Notes: generated by a model not told the origin, from the sequence alone. A stretch of DNA of 64,000 bases from Helopsaltes ochotensis (GCA_013400155.1 VXBM01000195.1:571665-635664); one strand, 5' to 3'; positions 36,701-51,086 are shown, counted from the first letter of the stretch. Program-made: numbers and translations.

Positions 36701-39700
36701 AATTCAGTCATGGCTTTTTCCTGCCAGTCTTGAGAAGAAAAAAGAGCAGCAAACCATCTGCTGCCTGCACTAATTGCTTCATGATTGCATTAATTGTTCT
36801 GGCTGAAAGTACAGTTGTTACTTGGCTGATTCTTACCACATAATTGCAGAACTACTGCATGCTTCTCCATTTTCTGCATAAAGGAGTTACAAATCAGAAG
36901 GAAACTCCTGACACAGTAAAGCAGTGCTTGGGAGGCAAAGGCTTTTTGGAGGTCTTGTGCATGCATGCAAGCTCTCTTGGGTTTAATCAGCTTGCTTGTA
37001 GAATGAGGGGCTGTATTTTATGGGAGTATTACTCAAGTATTACTGTGTAATCTTCAAAAGTGGTTTGCTGTGTAATCAGACCGTGGAATATAAGAGCCTC
37101 TAGTTCATGTGGAGACATCTTCTGCTATTCAGATGGGTCAGGCACACAGAGGAGTGGTTAGTAATCAGCCAGCAATAACAGAGCTATTTGGGGAGATGAA
37201 ATAAAGGTGAGATTGGGAAACACAAGTCAGACAGCCAAAATGCAGAGTCGTAATTGCCCAGTTCAGGAATAAATGCACAAAGGCACTCAAATAGCGAAAG
37301 GCAGCAACAGAGGCTGAAAAGCAGGTTTGAAATGTTGAAATGGAGTTACTGTGTTGCTTCTCCACTCTCATTTTAAAGTAACTCTTGAAAAGTGAGGCAC
37401 CCCAAATTAAAGGAGCCCTGTCAACATAGCACTAGTAAATGAGGAGTTTATGTTTTGGATTTTTTTCTTTTCTTTATTTATTTATTTTGGTCTTTTCCAA
37501 ATGTCTGGTTCCATCTGCCTACCTTTGTTTACTGTGTATATCATGCTGAAGATGAATGTTAGGGACTGATATTTGTCTGTATTTCTAAAGTGCTGAAGAT
37601 TGGATTCTGATACTTTTGAGACAGCATATCTTCTGACATCAAACCATATCATCTTCATTTTCCTGCATTAAAGGATGTCCACTCCTCATGCATGTAAGTG
37701 GAAGAGAAAGGTATTCTTATATCTGGGATGACAGAGAAACCACTTAGAGAAGAGGTACAGATTCATATGGCCACAGGATGTCTGTGAGAGAGCAGGCCAA
37801 CACCACATAAAAGTACCTTCAGTCCCATCTATCCATGTGTTTTGGTCTAATGCTCTACAGTGTCTGACTGTAGAGTGTCTGCCACAGATGTAGCCAGTAT
37901 TCACTCTTCAAGATGTGATGGGCTGTTCTGATTATACTCCATAATTTAAAAACCTTTCATTTCACTGCATTAGGATCTTTTGAGGGTGAATCTGCTTGGA
38001 AAATGAACGCACCCAGAACCTCCAGGGGTTCCTTTCAACATAAATTATTCTTTTTCTGTTTACGCACTCTCAGTTTCGTTGGTAACAGTCATTTCTTACT
38101 TAGACCAGAGAAGGGAGAATAAAATTCAGATTAATTTTCTCAGAAATTGCATCACAGGTAAAAAAGAAAAGCAAAACAAAAAACCCCACAAACCAAAACA
38201 AACCAACCAAATAAAACAACAACAAAAGCAACAACAACCCCCAAAATTAAAAAAAAAAACAAACCAAAACAACCCCCCAAAAACAAAGCCACAAACAAAC
38301 AAACAAACAACCCCAACCCAAACCAAAACAACAAAAATTCCCCAAAAAAGCTGTTACCATCAAGTGACCTCCTTTTGGTGTGTTTTTTTTTTTTTTTTCC
38401 TACACTGCTGACAGCAGTTTAGAGCACTATTCACTTGGGCTAATGTTAGCTGAGGGAGGCTAATCCCATCTAAAATTAATGGAGAGGAAAAAAGCTTCTC
38501 TAGAGTGGTAAGCATGAGCCACTTTGAATCATCCTCTGGAAAAGCCTATGTCTTTTGACAGACTGTGGACACAACCAGGGAAGTAGTTTGCATAAAGCCA
38601 ACATTAACCTGTGTGAGGAACGCCCCCTTTCCCTGTGGCATTACTCCTGCAACAGTCTACACCATTTGTGTTGATATTTGGGCCACCACTGATAATCCAA
38701 GCCAGTTTTCCAGCAGAATTGATTCTCTTTGATGCACATTGTTGAGGATGGAAAAAGTAACAAGCAATTCCCGTGTTAAAAGTTGTTTGCCCCAGCTTTT
38801 GCAACGTTGCGTTTTCTGCTCTTAGATAACTCTCCTGGGTTACCAGCACTTGTGCCAGGGATGCACAGGGCCTTCCACAGGAGGGCCTTGTGAGTGCTGT
38901 TCCCTGGTTTTAAGACATTCCATGTGGTTATGTTTTTAAGCAAGCAATGCAGAGAAATACCCTCGTTTGTAGCTAGGGCTGTGTGTGAGGACTCGAAGCG
39001 GGGACACTTGTTAGGCATCCTGATAACATCTTGCACACAACTCTTTGCAAATATCCCTTGCTATCTCTAGGCAAATTGATAAAGCATTTGGTGGCAGCCA
39101 GCATTCTGAAAATGAACAAGGAAGGGACAACAAAAGAAGAATAATGGTGCCAGATTGTATCTTTTTTTCTTTTTTTTACTTTCTTTTTAAATTGGCCATA
39201 AGCCAGTGTAGGAGGTGTGTTGAAAAATATAGTTTCCTAGAGTACCATCAGTCTTTTACAGACCTCAGTAAGCATAATGTGCTGGGGTAACAATTTAAAA
39301 TAAATAATGGAATTAAAAGTGATAGGAATCTCTAATGTTGTTTCCTACTCTAATAATAAAAAGGAAAAAGAAAAAATCAACTAGCAGAGCCCAGTGGAAG
39401 ATAGGTTTCTGGGCCAGGAGTGTGATCAGAAGGAAAGACTTTCAAGCAGTAATCACTGTGCTCTTTACCACTGACTCACTCATCTTTAGGCAAATCAATA
39501 TGTCCTTGCTTATCCATCTGTATAAACATCAGCCCTCTGTACCCTTAGAGAACTTGGTTTTTTTCTGGTTTGGGATCCTTGGATACATACATTTAGTTAA
39601 GGGTAGATCTGTTGTTTCTCGGTGAGATTTTCTGTGTTCCATGTAACTCCACTTTTGCTACTTCCATGACAAAAGATTACTTTTTCCTTTCCATCAGAGT

Positions 39701-42700
39701 TGGATGATTCACTGGATTAGGGATAAAGACATAAAGACATTGCTGGATGTGCTACTGATCTCTGTGGTGCTGAGCAACTCCCGTCACTTTTCTGTACATG
39801 ACTCACTTCTGTCTTCTTTTTTTCTCTCTCTGTCATTTGGTTGAGTGTAGTCTCCAAAATGTCTCCAGTTGCTTATTATACAAAGTGCCTGTCAACACTA
39901 CATTCACTTGAAGCCATAGGTTTTAATATAATGCAAATTATGAACAATAATTTATTTTTAAATTTAGAGCTGTGCATGTGTGCATGAAAATTCTGACACT
40001 TTGCCCTAAATTCTGCTGTAGTAAGCCTTTTCTCTTCTCATTCAAACATGATACACTTTTTAAACAAAACTGTGCTTATTTATTGCAGTTATCTAAGCAA
40101 TTATGAATCTACTTAGTAAATTTACAACACAGCAGAAGGCAAGTGCCGGATTCCCTGTTGCCACTTACAGAGATAGCATTTTTTAGTAGAGAAGGGAATT
40201 AACCTTGAGGACAGCATACTAAGTGGAGTGGTAAATTCATCATCCCTTGGACTTGAGATTGGGTGTCTTTCCAAATGATACAATCTAGTTCAGGCATCAG
40301 TTGTTGGCCTGAATAATTCTCTCTACTGCTTGAGTTACTGGTAAAGATGCTGCAGCATCTGTTAGGAGGGGAACACACTGATGATATTAGAGGTTCCTTC
40401 TGTCTTTAAAATATACATGCCAGTCAGAGTCTTTTAAATACCTCCTGGTAAAAAATATGTTTCCTGTTGCTTTTTTAGCATGTGAGTTGAATGAACTGGG
40501 GACATCATCCTAAGGCAGTTGCTTGCAATCTGCCACAAAAGCAGAATACTGGCTGATGCGCCTCATAGCTGAGGAATTACTGAGGGATAGGTAGGAAGAA
40601 AGCTGAGGGTCTTCTTCAGGGTGCTGTGATATGCTGAATATTCACAAAAGCAATTGCTGTGTTATGACCGGACTGAATAACTCTGCATGGCAGTAGCATG
40701 TGGTTCATCAGCAAAAGCAGCTGCAGAGCTGCAGACATCTCTGGTGTTTGAAGGGGCTGTGAAGCAGGTATCTGACAGCTTTAGCACTCTGATGTGTTTC
40801 CATCAGCATTCAATAAACACCAATTATTGGATAACCTTATTGATGGCTTCTGCATGCATGATTAATGCATTGCCTGCAACTTAAAATGTTCAAAGTCTGT
40901 GCAGCATCTTGTGAACTTTATTGCTTCAAGGATATTTAAGCTTCTTAACAGCAGAACTTACAAATAGATCCGAGATCAGGGAAGTAAATGAGTATCATCC
41001 CTGTAGCCCATTTCTGTATGCTTTATTTTAGGAAAGAAATATCATGCATGATTACAGATTCTTTTTAATTCAAAACATACTGTTCTGTTAAATGCAGTGC
41101 TAGAAGAGAAAAGCCTGGTCTAGAGTCTGATTCAGGGAATGGCAGCATAATTCCCAACATTTGGCAGCTCTGAAGAAGAAATGCCCTGTGCAGCAATTTC
41201 TTTAAATGTACCTTGTTTGATACCCAAGTAAGCTGCACCGGATGCACGTTGAGAACGTGTCCATCCAAGTCCACGTTTATTCCATTTCATTCCTGTTTTG
41301 AGATGTCTCTTTTGCCACTGTGGAAACGTCTTTCTCATTGTGATAATTTTTCATCCAATAGACAGAGTCAGGGGCAAAGGGGTGTGAAAGACCATAAAGT
41401 ACTATTGTGTATGCTTATATAAACATGTTCAGTCTGAAGCCCCTCTCTGATGCACTAACCCCACTTTTTCTGCAGACTGCATAGAAAGCAAAAGAAATGC
41501 AAGAGAGATTTAAATTGGAGCAGTACATCACCAAATTGCAGGAATCCACATGATGCCTTCCCTACTGTTCTTTGCTTTCCTGAGATTTTAGATCAGTTCA
41601 AAATATGGTCTTTCACAGTTTAATAATACTTGAAAAATGCTCTTACGAACAATGAGAATGATGACTCAAACCTTGTAGAAGACTAGAATTTCTTCAAATG
41701 CACCTGTATTTGTAGCAGTAGTAAAAGTAGTAGTGGTAAAGTACAATTTATCAGCAATAAACTTATTCTGCATAAGTGAATGAGAAAGAAGAAGGATTTG
41801 CTGGCATGTATTTCAAATTGTGTTGTTGCATCTTCAGAAAAAATTGCCTTTATCCAGTTGGACTCTGTTATGTTTGTAGTTAAAGCTAAACTGCTTTTGG
41901 GATATTGCATTCTCTGGTGAATTTGAAATTTGAGGGGGAAAAAAAGATCTCTCAAAATATTTATATGGTTCACCAGTGCAAAATCTGTGGCTAAGGTGCA
42001 CTGGTGTTTTGAGGAATTTTGTATGTGAATAAATGGTGTGTGAAGGGGTGAGGGGGAAGCAGCATGAATAGCATTAGCTCTTATCATCTCACAGAAACAG
42101 GAGGAGGTGTAAGAGTCAAGAAGTCAGCGTATGTGAAGAAAGTACCGGGAGCACTGGCTAGTGGAAACCTTCTCAGGGAATTAGAGGTGAATTTGAATCA
42201 AACCCAGTGCTTTCAAAGCTGTTCTGAGCTAGTTTTCCAGTTGCATCTGGTTTTTCTTAGGTCAATAATGTAGTGTAGATTGATTTGTGTTGGTCTGATC
42301 TGTGTCCAGGGAGAATGAGGTGAGAGTGCATGGAAACTAGAGGTGAGAGAGTCTTTTCTTTTTTGAATGTTAGACCAAAGGTGGTAAACCCAGTCGACCC
42401 AGACTCCATGCTGCATTCCATTATAACTTGTTTAGGGGAAATCTCTTAAATAAAAGAAAAATAACGGGAAGTACTAGCTTTCTCAAAGTATTTCCCTAAT
42501 GCCACTTCCAACATGCAATTTAAATCAACCTTTATTTAACCAGGTTTTGAATTTCTGTGTGCATATGTTTTCGTGCATGAGATTAAACCACTGTATAAAA
42601 TTTAATATCCTCATCAGTGTAGGAAGCACATGGAACAGCCACATGTTTCAAGATCTGTATGTGGAGAAGCATCAGAATCAAATATTTAATCCAATTATTT

Positions 42701-45700
42701 TAAATGTTGAATGATGAAACGTCATGGACTCTCAGGGTCAGTTGTATCTGCAGCAATCTGTAAAGGCACTAAAGTGAACATGGAGGCACAAGACATTCCT
42801 CACATAACAGCTTTGGCTAGGAAAAGCAATCTGTTGAAAACAGAAGGGGTGATGGCAGGTCTTGGCTGGCATAATGGCCCTTCAGATGGTATTATATCAG
42901 AATTGGTGGGTCAGTTAAATCCCAGTTATTCTTAATGGAACATTTTGGGAAAAAATCATGTTTTCTTCATATTTTATAGAATTTAGTTAGGTTTTTTTAT
43001 ACTGTGAAATGCAAAAGAAAAAAAAATAATCAAGTCTGAAGTTGGCACTGGAAAGATCAGGAAATTAGAAGAGGAAAAAAGTAATATGTGGCAACTGTAC
43101 CCTGCTGTTACCTGGATATCCAAGAGCAGTTTAAGGTGAAGCCTGCACTATCCCTATGAAATACATGAGCAGCTCTTGGGCTTCTCATACACGTTGGGAA
43201 ACAAAAAAAAAGGGAGGGGGAGTATCTTATCATGTCTGGTGTAGATAAGGAAAGAAGTTCAGGTTTTGGTTGTCAGCTTTCCCTACTCCCAGAGACAGTG
43301 GTGTCATATTGTGAGAGGGCTGGGGAATTCTCTCACCATTCAAAGGGTTTATTTGAATCCCTGCTCAGCCTCCGAAGGTATTTGTAACCTCAGCCTTCTC
43401 TTTTCTTTTCCTTTGTGTTTCTTTTTTCTTACATAAATGAGGTAGGTGGTAGGTTTCTACTTAACAGAATATTAAGATTTTAAAAAGCAAAACAAAGCAA
43501 ACCTGGGCTGTTTAATGGTTGTTACACAATCTGCGAATTAAACAGAAAAATAAATGTACAAGAGAAGAAGCAAGAAGAGAATTATTCCCTGATGAGCAAG
43601 GGTCAAACCTGAGAGATCAATACAAGATTTGTACTTCATACCAGTTTTGTCTCTGTGAAAACAGAAATGTCAGCTTGGCCCTCAGATGAAAACATACAAT
43701 AAAATTGTAATAGGTTCCTTTTGTATCTGTGCTTGAAAAAAAAAGCATAGCAAAGAACATTATCTAACTTCAGTCTAATAATGCAAATTGTCATCAGACA
43801 GCAGTGCTTGCCAAAGACAACAATGTCATCTTTGAAGGGACTGCATGCACAAGGCTATCACAAGAAGTCCCAGGAGAGAGACAGGGATTTTGTAACAAGA
43901 GCAAAATGCCATGCTGGGTTTAAAAAATATCCATTCAAGCACTACAATTGCTAAAAGGGGAAAAATAATCCCAGCTGTACCATAACCGATGCTTGACAAA
44001 AACATAGCCTTCAAATACTTTTCTTTTTCGGTCCAACTGAATAAACTAGGTTTAAAAATGAATGATACTTCACATAAAATATCTGAAAAATCTTTACTGC
44101 TTTTTTTTTCTGGGGGGGAGGGGGAATTGTCATACATAAGGTGGGGAGTTCCCCCTTTGCTAAAGATACATTAGTACTGCTTGTGCTGCTGAGAGTCAGT
44201 AAAGGCCAAAGCTGGTGCTGAGATAATGGCAGAGGATGAAAAACCTTCTAAAGTCTGGTTATTAAAGTGTCTTATCAAAGACAATGAGAGCTTTGGCTAT
44301 GGGCTCCCAGAGAGCTGGTATTTCCCTCTGAGAGCTGCTGCCTTTTCTCGCACGCTGTCTCCAGCTCACTGGGCATTGCCTTCTAATTTAAGAGTCCAGC
44401 CCTGACAGTAGAATTGCTGTATCCATTTCCTCCCTTTGAAACAGACTTAGAAACTCTTACATTTCTCCACTTTATTTTTTTTTTTTGCCTGAATCACATC
44501 CTCCTCAGGGCACAGATGAGGAGAAAGCAGGGCTGTGGGTGCTGTGCAGCATCCCAGCCTCTGCTCTGATGGGGGAGCTGACAGATGCTCCAGTAAAGGC
44601 CCCTCTGGAGGAAGAGCTGTGGCACTGGGGCTGGCGAGCACCTGGAGCTGCAGTGGGACTGCAGGCCTGGGGAAGGAGGGTGCTCCACCAGCACAGAGAA
44701 AGCTTCTGCAGGCTGTAATGAATTCATTCTGGGTACCGTTACTGTCCCCAGCAAATTCAGAGCGAGAATCACCTGTTCAAAGTTGTGCTCAGGGAAACCA
44801 GGGAGGGATAAGGGTGAGAGATGCAAAAGTGGGAAAAAGAGGTTCAGTATGATGACTTCAGCCATTGGAGAGCATCAGTGTCCCTGGAAAGGTGTTTTTA
44901 TCCCTGGTCTGGAAATACAGAGGTATTTGCTGAGTTTGGATGGCTTCCTGTTCTTAATTAAACAAGGATATGAGCTTTATTGAAACTCAGATTACTGTAT
45001 GTCAAAGACAGTACTTGGCATTGAAGAAATGACTTGTCAATGTTTTCCTTTTCATGGCAATCAGAGAGATGATAGATAATAGCAATAGCTTATTGTTATT
45101 ATGTTTTTATTTCTTGCTGCAATTATAAAAAAAAGGTCTAGAAATGGATTTTGAGTGTGAAGGAGGAAAATACTTCCTGAAATGGTAGAGTTTTTGAATA
45201 GATGACCTTAAATCACTTCAAAAAGTGGTTGTTCAGTGTTCCAAAAGATTTTCTTTAATTTCAAAAGTGACAAGTTTTCCTTTGTTATAGTTAAGGTTTC
45301 CTGAAGTTTCAAATAAAAAATGTATCTATAATCTTTTACTTAAGGAAAAATCAGACTCACTGAAGTTTTAAAATTTGGTGCAACTCTAGCCACAGAACTA
45401 AACTGTTCTTCCCTCTTCTTACTCTTGTTTTCTTCTGTCCCCTCTCTCTTCTTTGACAGTGTTCAAGAGAAAGGGAGATAAAAGAGGTGAATTTTTTAGC
45501 TTTAATATTTCAGAGTAAAGTTTAACACATGCCGGTTTACTGTTAACTAAAAGGCTCTTTGAATTAGTTTCTCCATGTTCTTACAAGTTTTTACAATAGG
45601 AATAGTGAGGGATATTTGGTTTTGCATTTGGAATCAATATCCAAATAAGTAGATCCTCAAAGTTTTTACACCCCAGTCTCATAATTCTTAAAATACATTC

Positions 45701-46825
45701 AAATCATCTTTCTGATGAGCCCAAAGCTTCTAAATCATCATTTTTTCGTCTGTTATTCTCACAGACATGCATCTTGCTCTTTCCTACCAATCCACTGCCA
45801 CTTCATGTTCCAAAAAAAATTGTCATGGTTTGCACATGAAGATTCAGATCATCTGCATTTTATGCAAAGTCCCTTAAGAGATGTCCTGAAAAGGGAGATA
45901 ATAGTTAAAAAAACAATGTGTAATATCTGCCTTACCAGAAAGGGGGACTGAGCAAGTCTACCAGGCAAAGAAAGGAGAGGAAACAGGATGAATCTGCAAA
46001 AAAAGTAGGGCTGACTGCCTCTCAATCCTTCCACATGATAAACTTGAAGCTAAATTAAGCAAAAGAAATAACAGAACTCAAGCGATCCTTCCCTCCACTG
46101 GCCTCCTGAGAATTACTTGATGGCAGCACTTAGAGAGAGCAGCTGTTTGTAAGTGCTCTGTAATAGTAACATTTGTATATCATTCCACAAAGGCATGTCG
46201 AAGGATTTATAATACCTGTAACGTGCCTTTTTGCTGACCTTTCCCAGGCTGGTTTGGTATTTATCATGGAAAGATTTTCTGAAATGACTGATGTATTTGG
46301 ATATTGTTTGCATAACCAGATGGGGAGAAGGTGTCACGTTGTTGGCAGGAGAAGGACAAAAGCAGAGGGAGAATCACAGGTTTCCTTGGAAGAAGTAACT
46401 TGTGCTGTTTGAACTCATCCAGTCCTGCAAGGGAATTCTAGATGCATAGGAACATTTTTTGGTGCCAGACTGACAAAGCTTCCCAAGGATGGCACTACTA
46501 ATGGAAAGACCATGTCCTTCTGACATAATATTGAGGAAGGCAAGTGGATGATGAATTTTCATTCAGGGCAGGTTGCCAGGTTTACCCATGAAGTGATCCC
46601 TCAGGTAATACCAGTTGTGTCCCGTATCACACATCTCAGTGTTCTCTATGCCAATAAAAGGCACCACAGACATGTTTCACCCCAGCTGCCCCGGGTGTGC
46701 CCTTGGAGATGGGATGAATAAAAGTCCAAGTCACTATCTCAGAAGAGGCAGAGGGTTTTTCAGGTTAATTTCTCTGGTATCTTTGTGTTTTACTGTGATT
46801 CATGGCTGTTTGTTTTTGTCCACAG
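33707..46825 (+). other. SORCS1: Intron between first and second visible exons
   Basis: This phase-0 intron of 13,119 bp has GT (gtaaga) and AG (ccacag) ends. Its main landmark is the A/C-rich tract at 38161-38349 followed by a T16 run at 38383-38398. I recognised no CR1 copy and no coding sequence. The stretch at 44270-44720 is unusually GC-rich for the window and has open frames on both strands, but none resembles a protein I know. Confidence 0.85.
38161..38349. repeat. Nearly pure A/C tract
   Basis: About 190 bp on the + strand have almost no G and very few T, made of aaac, aacc and caa units with runs of up to six C. A T16 run follows at 38383-38398. Open frames across it are composition artefacts (K/N/P/Q/T-rich on one strand, F/G/V/C-rich on the other). 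Confidence 0.95.
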
Positions 46826-46899
46826 TTATTCAGTTCTGTGGAGTTTGGCAGAAGATGGCTGCTTCTTCATGAGGGAGTTACACCAAACAGGTTCTACTG
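46826..46899 (+). CDS. SORCS1: SorCS receptor internal exon (VPS10 domain), second of three
   Basis: This 74-bp exon reads L-F-S-S-V-E-F-G-R-R-W, then L-L-L-H-E-G-V-T-P-N-R-F-Y, then TG, the first two bases of a tryptophan codon. The acceptor is tttttgtccacag and the donor is TACTG|gtaaga. It continues directly from the phase-0 end of the exon at 33548-33706 and leaves phase 2, which the exon at 60756 completes as TGG. S-V-E-F-G-R-R-W is a degenerate Asp-box (SxDxGxxW with E for D). As I recall it, human SORCS1 also has E at this place and SORCS3 has D, which supports SORCS1. About six of 24 residues differ from my memory of human SORCS1, more than in the preceding exon, and H-E and T-P-N recall SORCS3. 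Skipping this exon would shift the frame. It is too short to stand out as an open frame and was found from the P-N-R-F-Y-W motif. Confidence 0.92.
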
Positions 46900-48827
46900 G
46901 TAAGAGCAAAACCCTCTTCCCGATTTCCTTGACACACTTTCCCCACGCATACAGAGGTGTTGGAATAAGGTCTTGAAGGCAGCGTGGCTGAGTACAGTCC
47001 GCAGTGCTGATTTGTTGAGATTAACTTAGAACTGGTATGAAAAGGGCATTGTGTGTTTATGCGACATTGGAATGCCGGGTCTTTGATCTAAGAGTGACAC
47101 AGAACTGAAATATGCTGAATAACAGTCTGAGGAAAGCATTGATTTAGGATGGGAGAGTGAAGAGTTCAGTCTGGTCCTGCTACAGTTAAGGGACAAAGCC
47201 TGAAGTCTTGGAGGACACCAGCATTTCTGCCACAGACAGACATCCTCTCGTGGCTGGTGTTGTGCTTTTGTTACTGTTAGACCTACTTAGTCCTTGAAAG
47301 TGAGCCTGCTGCCACAGACAGAAATCAGTGTGACTTGCACTTACACGGAAAAGAAAGCTGAGAGATGGAGGAGATGCTGAACCTTTTTTCCCCTGCAAAG
47401 ACGGTTGTACAGTCCAAATCAAACGTAAGGTTTTCTTGTGTTTGGTGTAAATCTGTGAGACTTCTCACCAGCTCCTTGTGGGCATGAGTCTGCTTGTGAG
47501 CAGAACTGGGATTACGTCCTGTGAACATGCCTTTAGAAGAGAAGCTTTTGATAAAATAGTCATCTCAAAATCAGGAGGAGCTGAGCCCAATGATTAAAAT
47601 GAGACCAGCGTGGTAGCTTCTAAACTATAAATTTATGTCAAACCCACAGGTTTTGAACATAGCAAGATTCATGAGTGGTTTAGTCAAATATTTTCTTTTA
47701 ATTTATAGAAGAAGGAAGAGCTCTAGGTCAAATTTACTTCTAAAGTTGAATTTATATTTGGTCTGCAAAGGATATGCCAGAGATTTTGTTTGCTGCTTCT
47801 GATTTTTAATCCTTTCTGTGAACCTGTGTTAGCTGAAGCTATTGCAAACTAAATTCCATTTTTAACTTAAACTCATTTCTGTGGGAGTGTCTGTATAGAC
47901 AGTCACATGTGTGTTTATATCACTGTTTCTTTCCTGCAGGACTCCTAACAGGGGCTCAAAATGTCAGATGCGAACACAGAGCTCTACACATTTTCTGTTT
48001 TTTTCTGGGCTAATAAAAGCAGAAAGTTGTAGAAATCTGGGTACCCTGTCTTTGAGACAAAAACTTGTAATCCAACAAAACTGTAATTGCTGAAGGGGCT
48101 CAGAGGGCTGAAAAGACTGTCCCTGTTTCTGGATCCCCATGTCCTGTATAGTACTCCATGCCTTTGAAATCTCTTGTCATTGCTTACAGTTCTGGTTTAT
48201 TGTGAAATGAGCTGATGGATGCCTGCAATAAGAAAAACGATGAAGTTACAATTTTCCCTTTCTGTGGAGCTCAAACTTTGAAGACCTCTCAGAAACTAAT
48301 AAATAAGGGAACTTAGGCTTGGAACTTCACAGGCAAAGAGCAAGTTAAAAGATCAAAAAATGTTCCAACCACCCATCTAATTTCCCTACAGCCATCCACA
48401 AAGCATGAAACTGCAAGCCTGTATTTTCACCTTGCACAGAATGCCCCTTGTAAAACACACCTCAGTGTAAGCCAGACTGTCCTTCTACTGTCAAAAGTGA
48501 AAATAATACAATTTGTGGAGGCACTTTTGCCTCTTATTCTGGTGTATTTATGATGATCATAATGACCCTAGGACAAAAAGAATACTTTTAGCTGCAATTC
48601 TATGGACACTGTCTGTCCTCAAGCACATCCACAGTAGAAAATAGCTTGCATGTGTGATTGAGAACAGCACAGAGAGCAACACTGGGCTTAATTCTGCATT
48701 TCCCTTCTGTGCAGCCAGGTACAGCAGCCCTGAAATGCTGAATCAGAAGGGAAGCCCTTTGCACTCGAGGCATGGTCACAGTCGACCCCTCATGTGAGAA
48801 ACACAAAAGGGAACTGGGGCCTAAGAG

Positions 48828-48853
48828 GCTGCAGAAATCCAGATTTCTGCAGC
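48828..48853. other. Perfect inverted repeat: 11-bp stem, 4-nt loop
   Basis: The left arm GCTGCAGAAAT and right arm ATTTCTGCAGC are exact reverse complements separated by CCAG. The outer C/G of the loop could pair as well. It is intronic on the sense strand. Confidence 0.8.
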
Positions 48854-51029
48854 ACCATCTCTGTAGCCGGTGCTGGTGTACAAGTTGGGTAAAGGCTTGC
48901 TCAGTGCCCCATTGGTTGGGCTTTTAAAACTTATTATTATATATTTTGGCTTGTAAATATACAGAGTGTAATCAGCCTGAGAAGTGAGAAGACTGACTTC
49001 ACTTATTCTCATGAGCAGAAATAAATAATGAAGTAAAACGTCCTGAAGTCACAACTTTATAGCAGGATGTGGGGATACTCTCTCCTGTTCCTGGTGCGTT
49101 ATCTAAATCAAATGACTTTGAAGGGATCAGCTGTACTGGGCAGAGAATGAGGGAAATATTCTGATATCTAAGGAAGGCTGAGGAGTCTGTTTGGTACAGA
49201 TTGCTCCCAGTACTCTCTAAACTAGGACGTCTCTAAAATCAGAGGACACAAAGCAAGGCCTCTGGCATCAGACCTTCTTGAGGCTGCTTGTTTTGACAGG
49301 GGAGGTGCACCTGGAAGACTTTAAAGACTTTTACATGGATTTGAATGGTGGATGAAAGCAAAGAAGCATTTTCCTGATTGCTCACTGATATTTTCATTGC
49401 CATTTTAGTCTGTCATGTTGTCTTGTAAATAGCTTTTGGGTCACGCAAGAATCTTGTGAATAAGCTCCACTGATCTTGCTAGTTTTAGTCTTGAGAAGGC
49501 TCTACCTGCAAACACTGTCAGAGAAACTGTAGTGTTTTTTTACAGCTGCATTTCTTGTATCTGTTGCCAGGAGAATGTTCTTATTTATTTGCTTATTTTT
49601 GGCTGCTCTGTGGAACACCTCTTCCTCCTACCACTCCAGAGAAATTTAAACCCCTGAAGAAAAACAGTCTGATGATGCTTCCCACATAACTCTGAGAAAA
49701 CACTCTGTGTAGACACAACTCAGTTCCTTGTAGCCTACATGTCCTTTTTATTCTTGCATCCTCTGTTTCATTAAGAGGAGTCATTAATATGGAAATAGTG
49801 GAGTTTTTTATTCAAAGCTCTTCTGTTCCCCCTTTTCATTCTTCCACCTGCAGCTCTAAGTGATGCCCTGACATCCACACTTGTGATGAAAGAGGTGTTT
49901 GATGTCATTCTATGAAAGGAGATATCAGATGTGAGATGAGCAGATGAAGTCAAACCTTTAAAATGAGAGGTGACTGGAGACTTCTTGTCTTAAAAACCTC
50001 CAGCAAAACAAAACAAAACAGAAGTTGAAAAAAGGGATCTGTAATTTTCTACCTCTCTAAAAGGTTGTTAGTACACACTTGTGGCTGGGCAGGCTTTAGT
50101 GATGGGCTGCTCTGACACCTTTAATAATTTCTGTAATTTGGGTATCGTCACCTATCTGTGTGCATAATCTAGGGATGTGGAAGAGGTGTGCTCAGGAAAA
50201 TGTACTCCACTCAGAGAATCAACCACATAGTATGTGTCAGGTGGAGACTTAGAAGAATCCACACTGCATGCAAGCCCAAGGCACAGCAGTTCTGCACTGT
50301 ATCAACAATTTTCATGTTTTTTATTATTTTTCCGGCAGCTTCTTGAGATTTTGCTGTTAAATGTACTGTGACAGAAAAATGCATGAAAGCTATCAAGGTA
50401 CTTTGTAATTCTGGAACTGTGCTCTGTGAAAATACCCTAATTACTAGGAAGGAGTACTCTAAGCAATATTAATTCAGCAGCATAATACAGAAACAAGTTT
50501 TAATATACATGGATTATTGCTGATAGCACAGTGTTTACTAATGTAGTTGGCATTAAGGAAAGAGAATGCAGTAGATCCTAGTTAAAAGAGTTGGATAAAA
50601 ATGCTTTCTTTAAATACTTCTGAGGGTTTTTTTGTCATACTTGGTGATTTTTGGTGTACGTTCCTGTTGTGGAATTTTGCTGGTGTGGGTGCTGGTTTGT
50701 AGTGAATACAAACGTGATCACGATTGGGGAACCAATTCCCAGTCACACTGGGAATTACATTGCTTTTTTCTTCCTTTTATGCAGTGGTTCAGTCATCTAG
50801 TCGAAGTTCAGTGGTGATACTTTGTGACTTGCAAATCCAAACATCCCTGACCAGTAGTTGCAGAAAAACTGCTTGAAGTGCGTATAGTTCAATATGGCCA
50901 AAATATAAATGCAGACATTTGCTGGTCATTAAAAGCTGGGTTTTTATTCTGGTATTCAGATCAAGTCATGTCTTCCAGCAGAGATTGCTTCCCAAAAGTC
51001 AGTAAGTCAAGGCATCACAGTTAGAGCTG

Positions 51030-51031
<2 letters not shown>

Positions 51032-51075
<44 letters not shown>

Positions 51076-51086
51076 NNNNNNNNNNN

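Noticed and set aside
38079..38411. Low-complexity 'proteins' (K/N/P/Q/T-rich on one strand, F/G/V/C-rich on the other)
   Set aside because: These are translations of the A/C tract, not genes.
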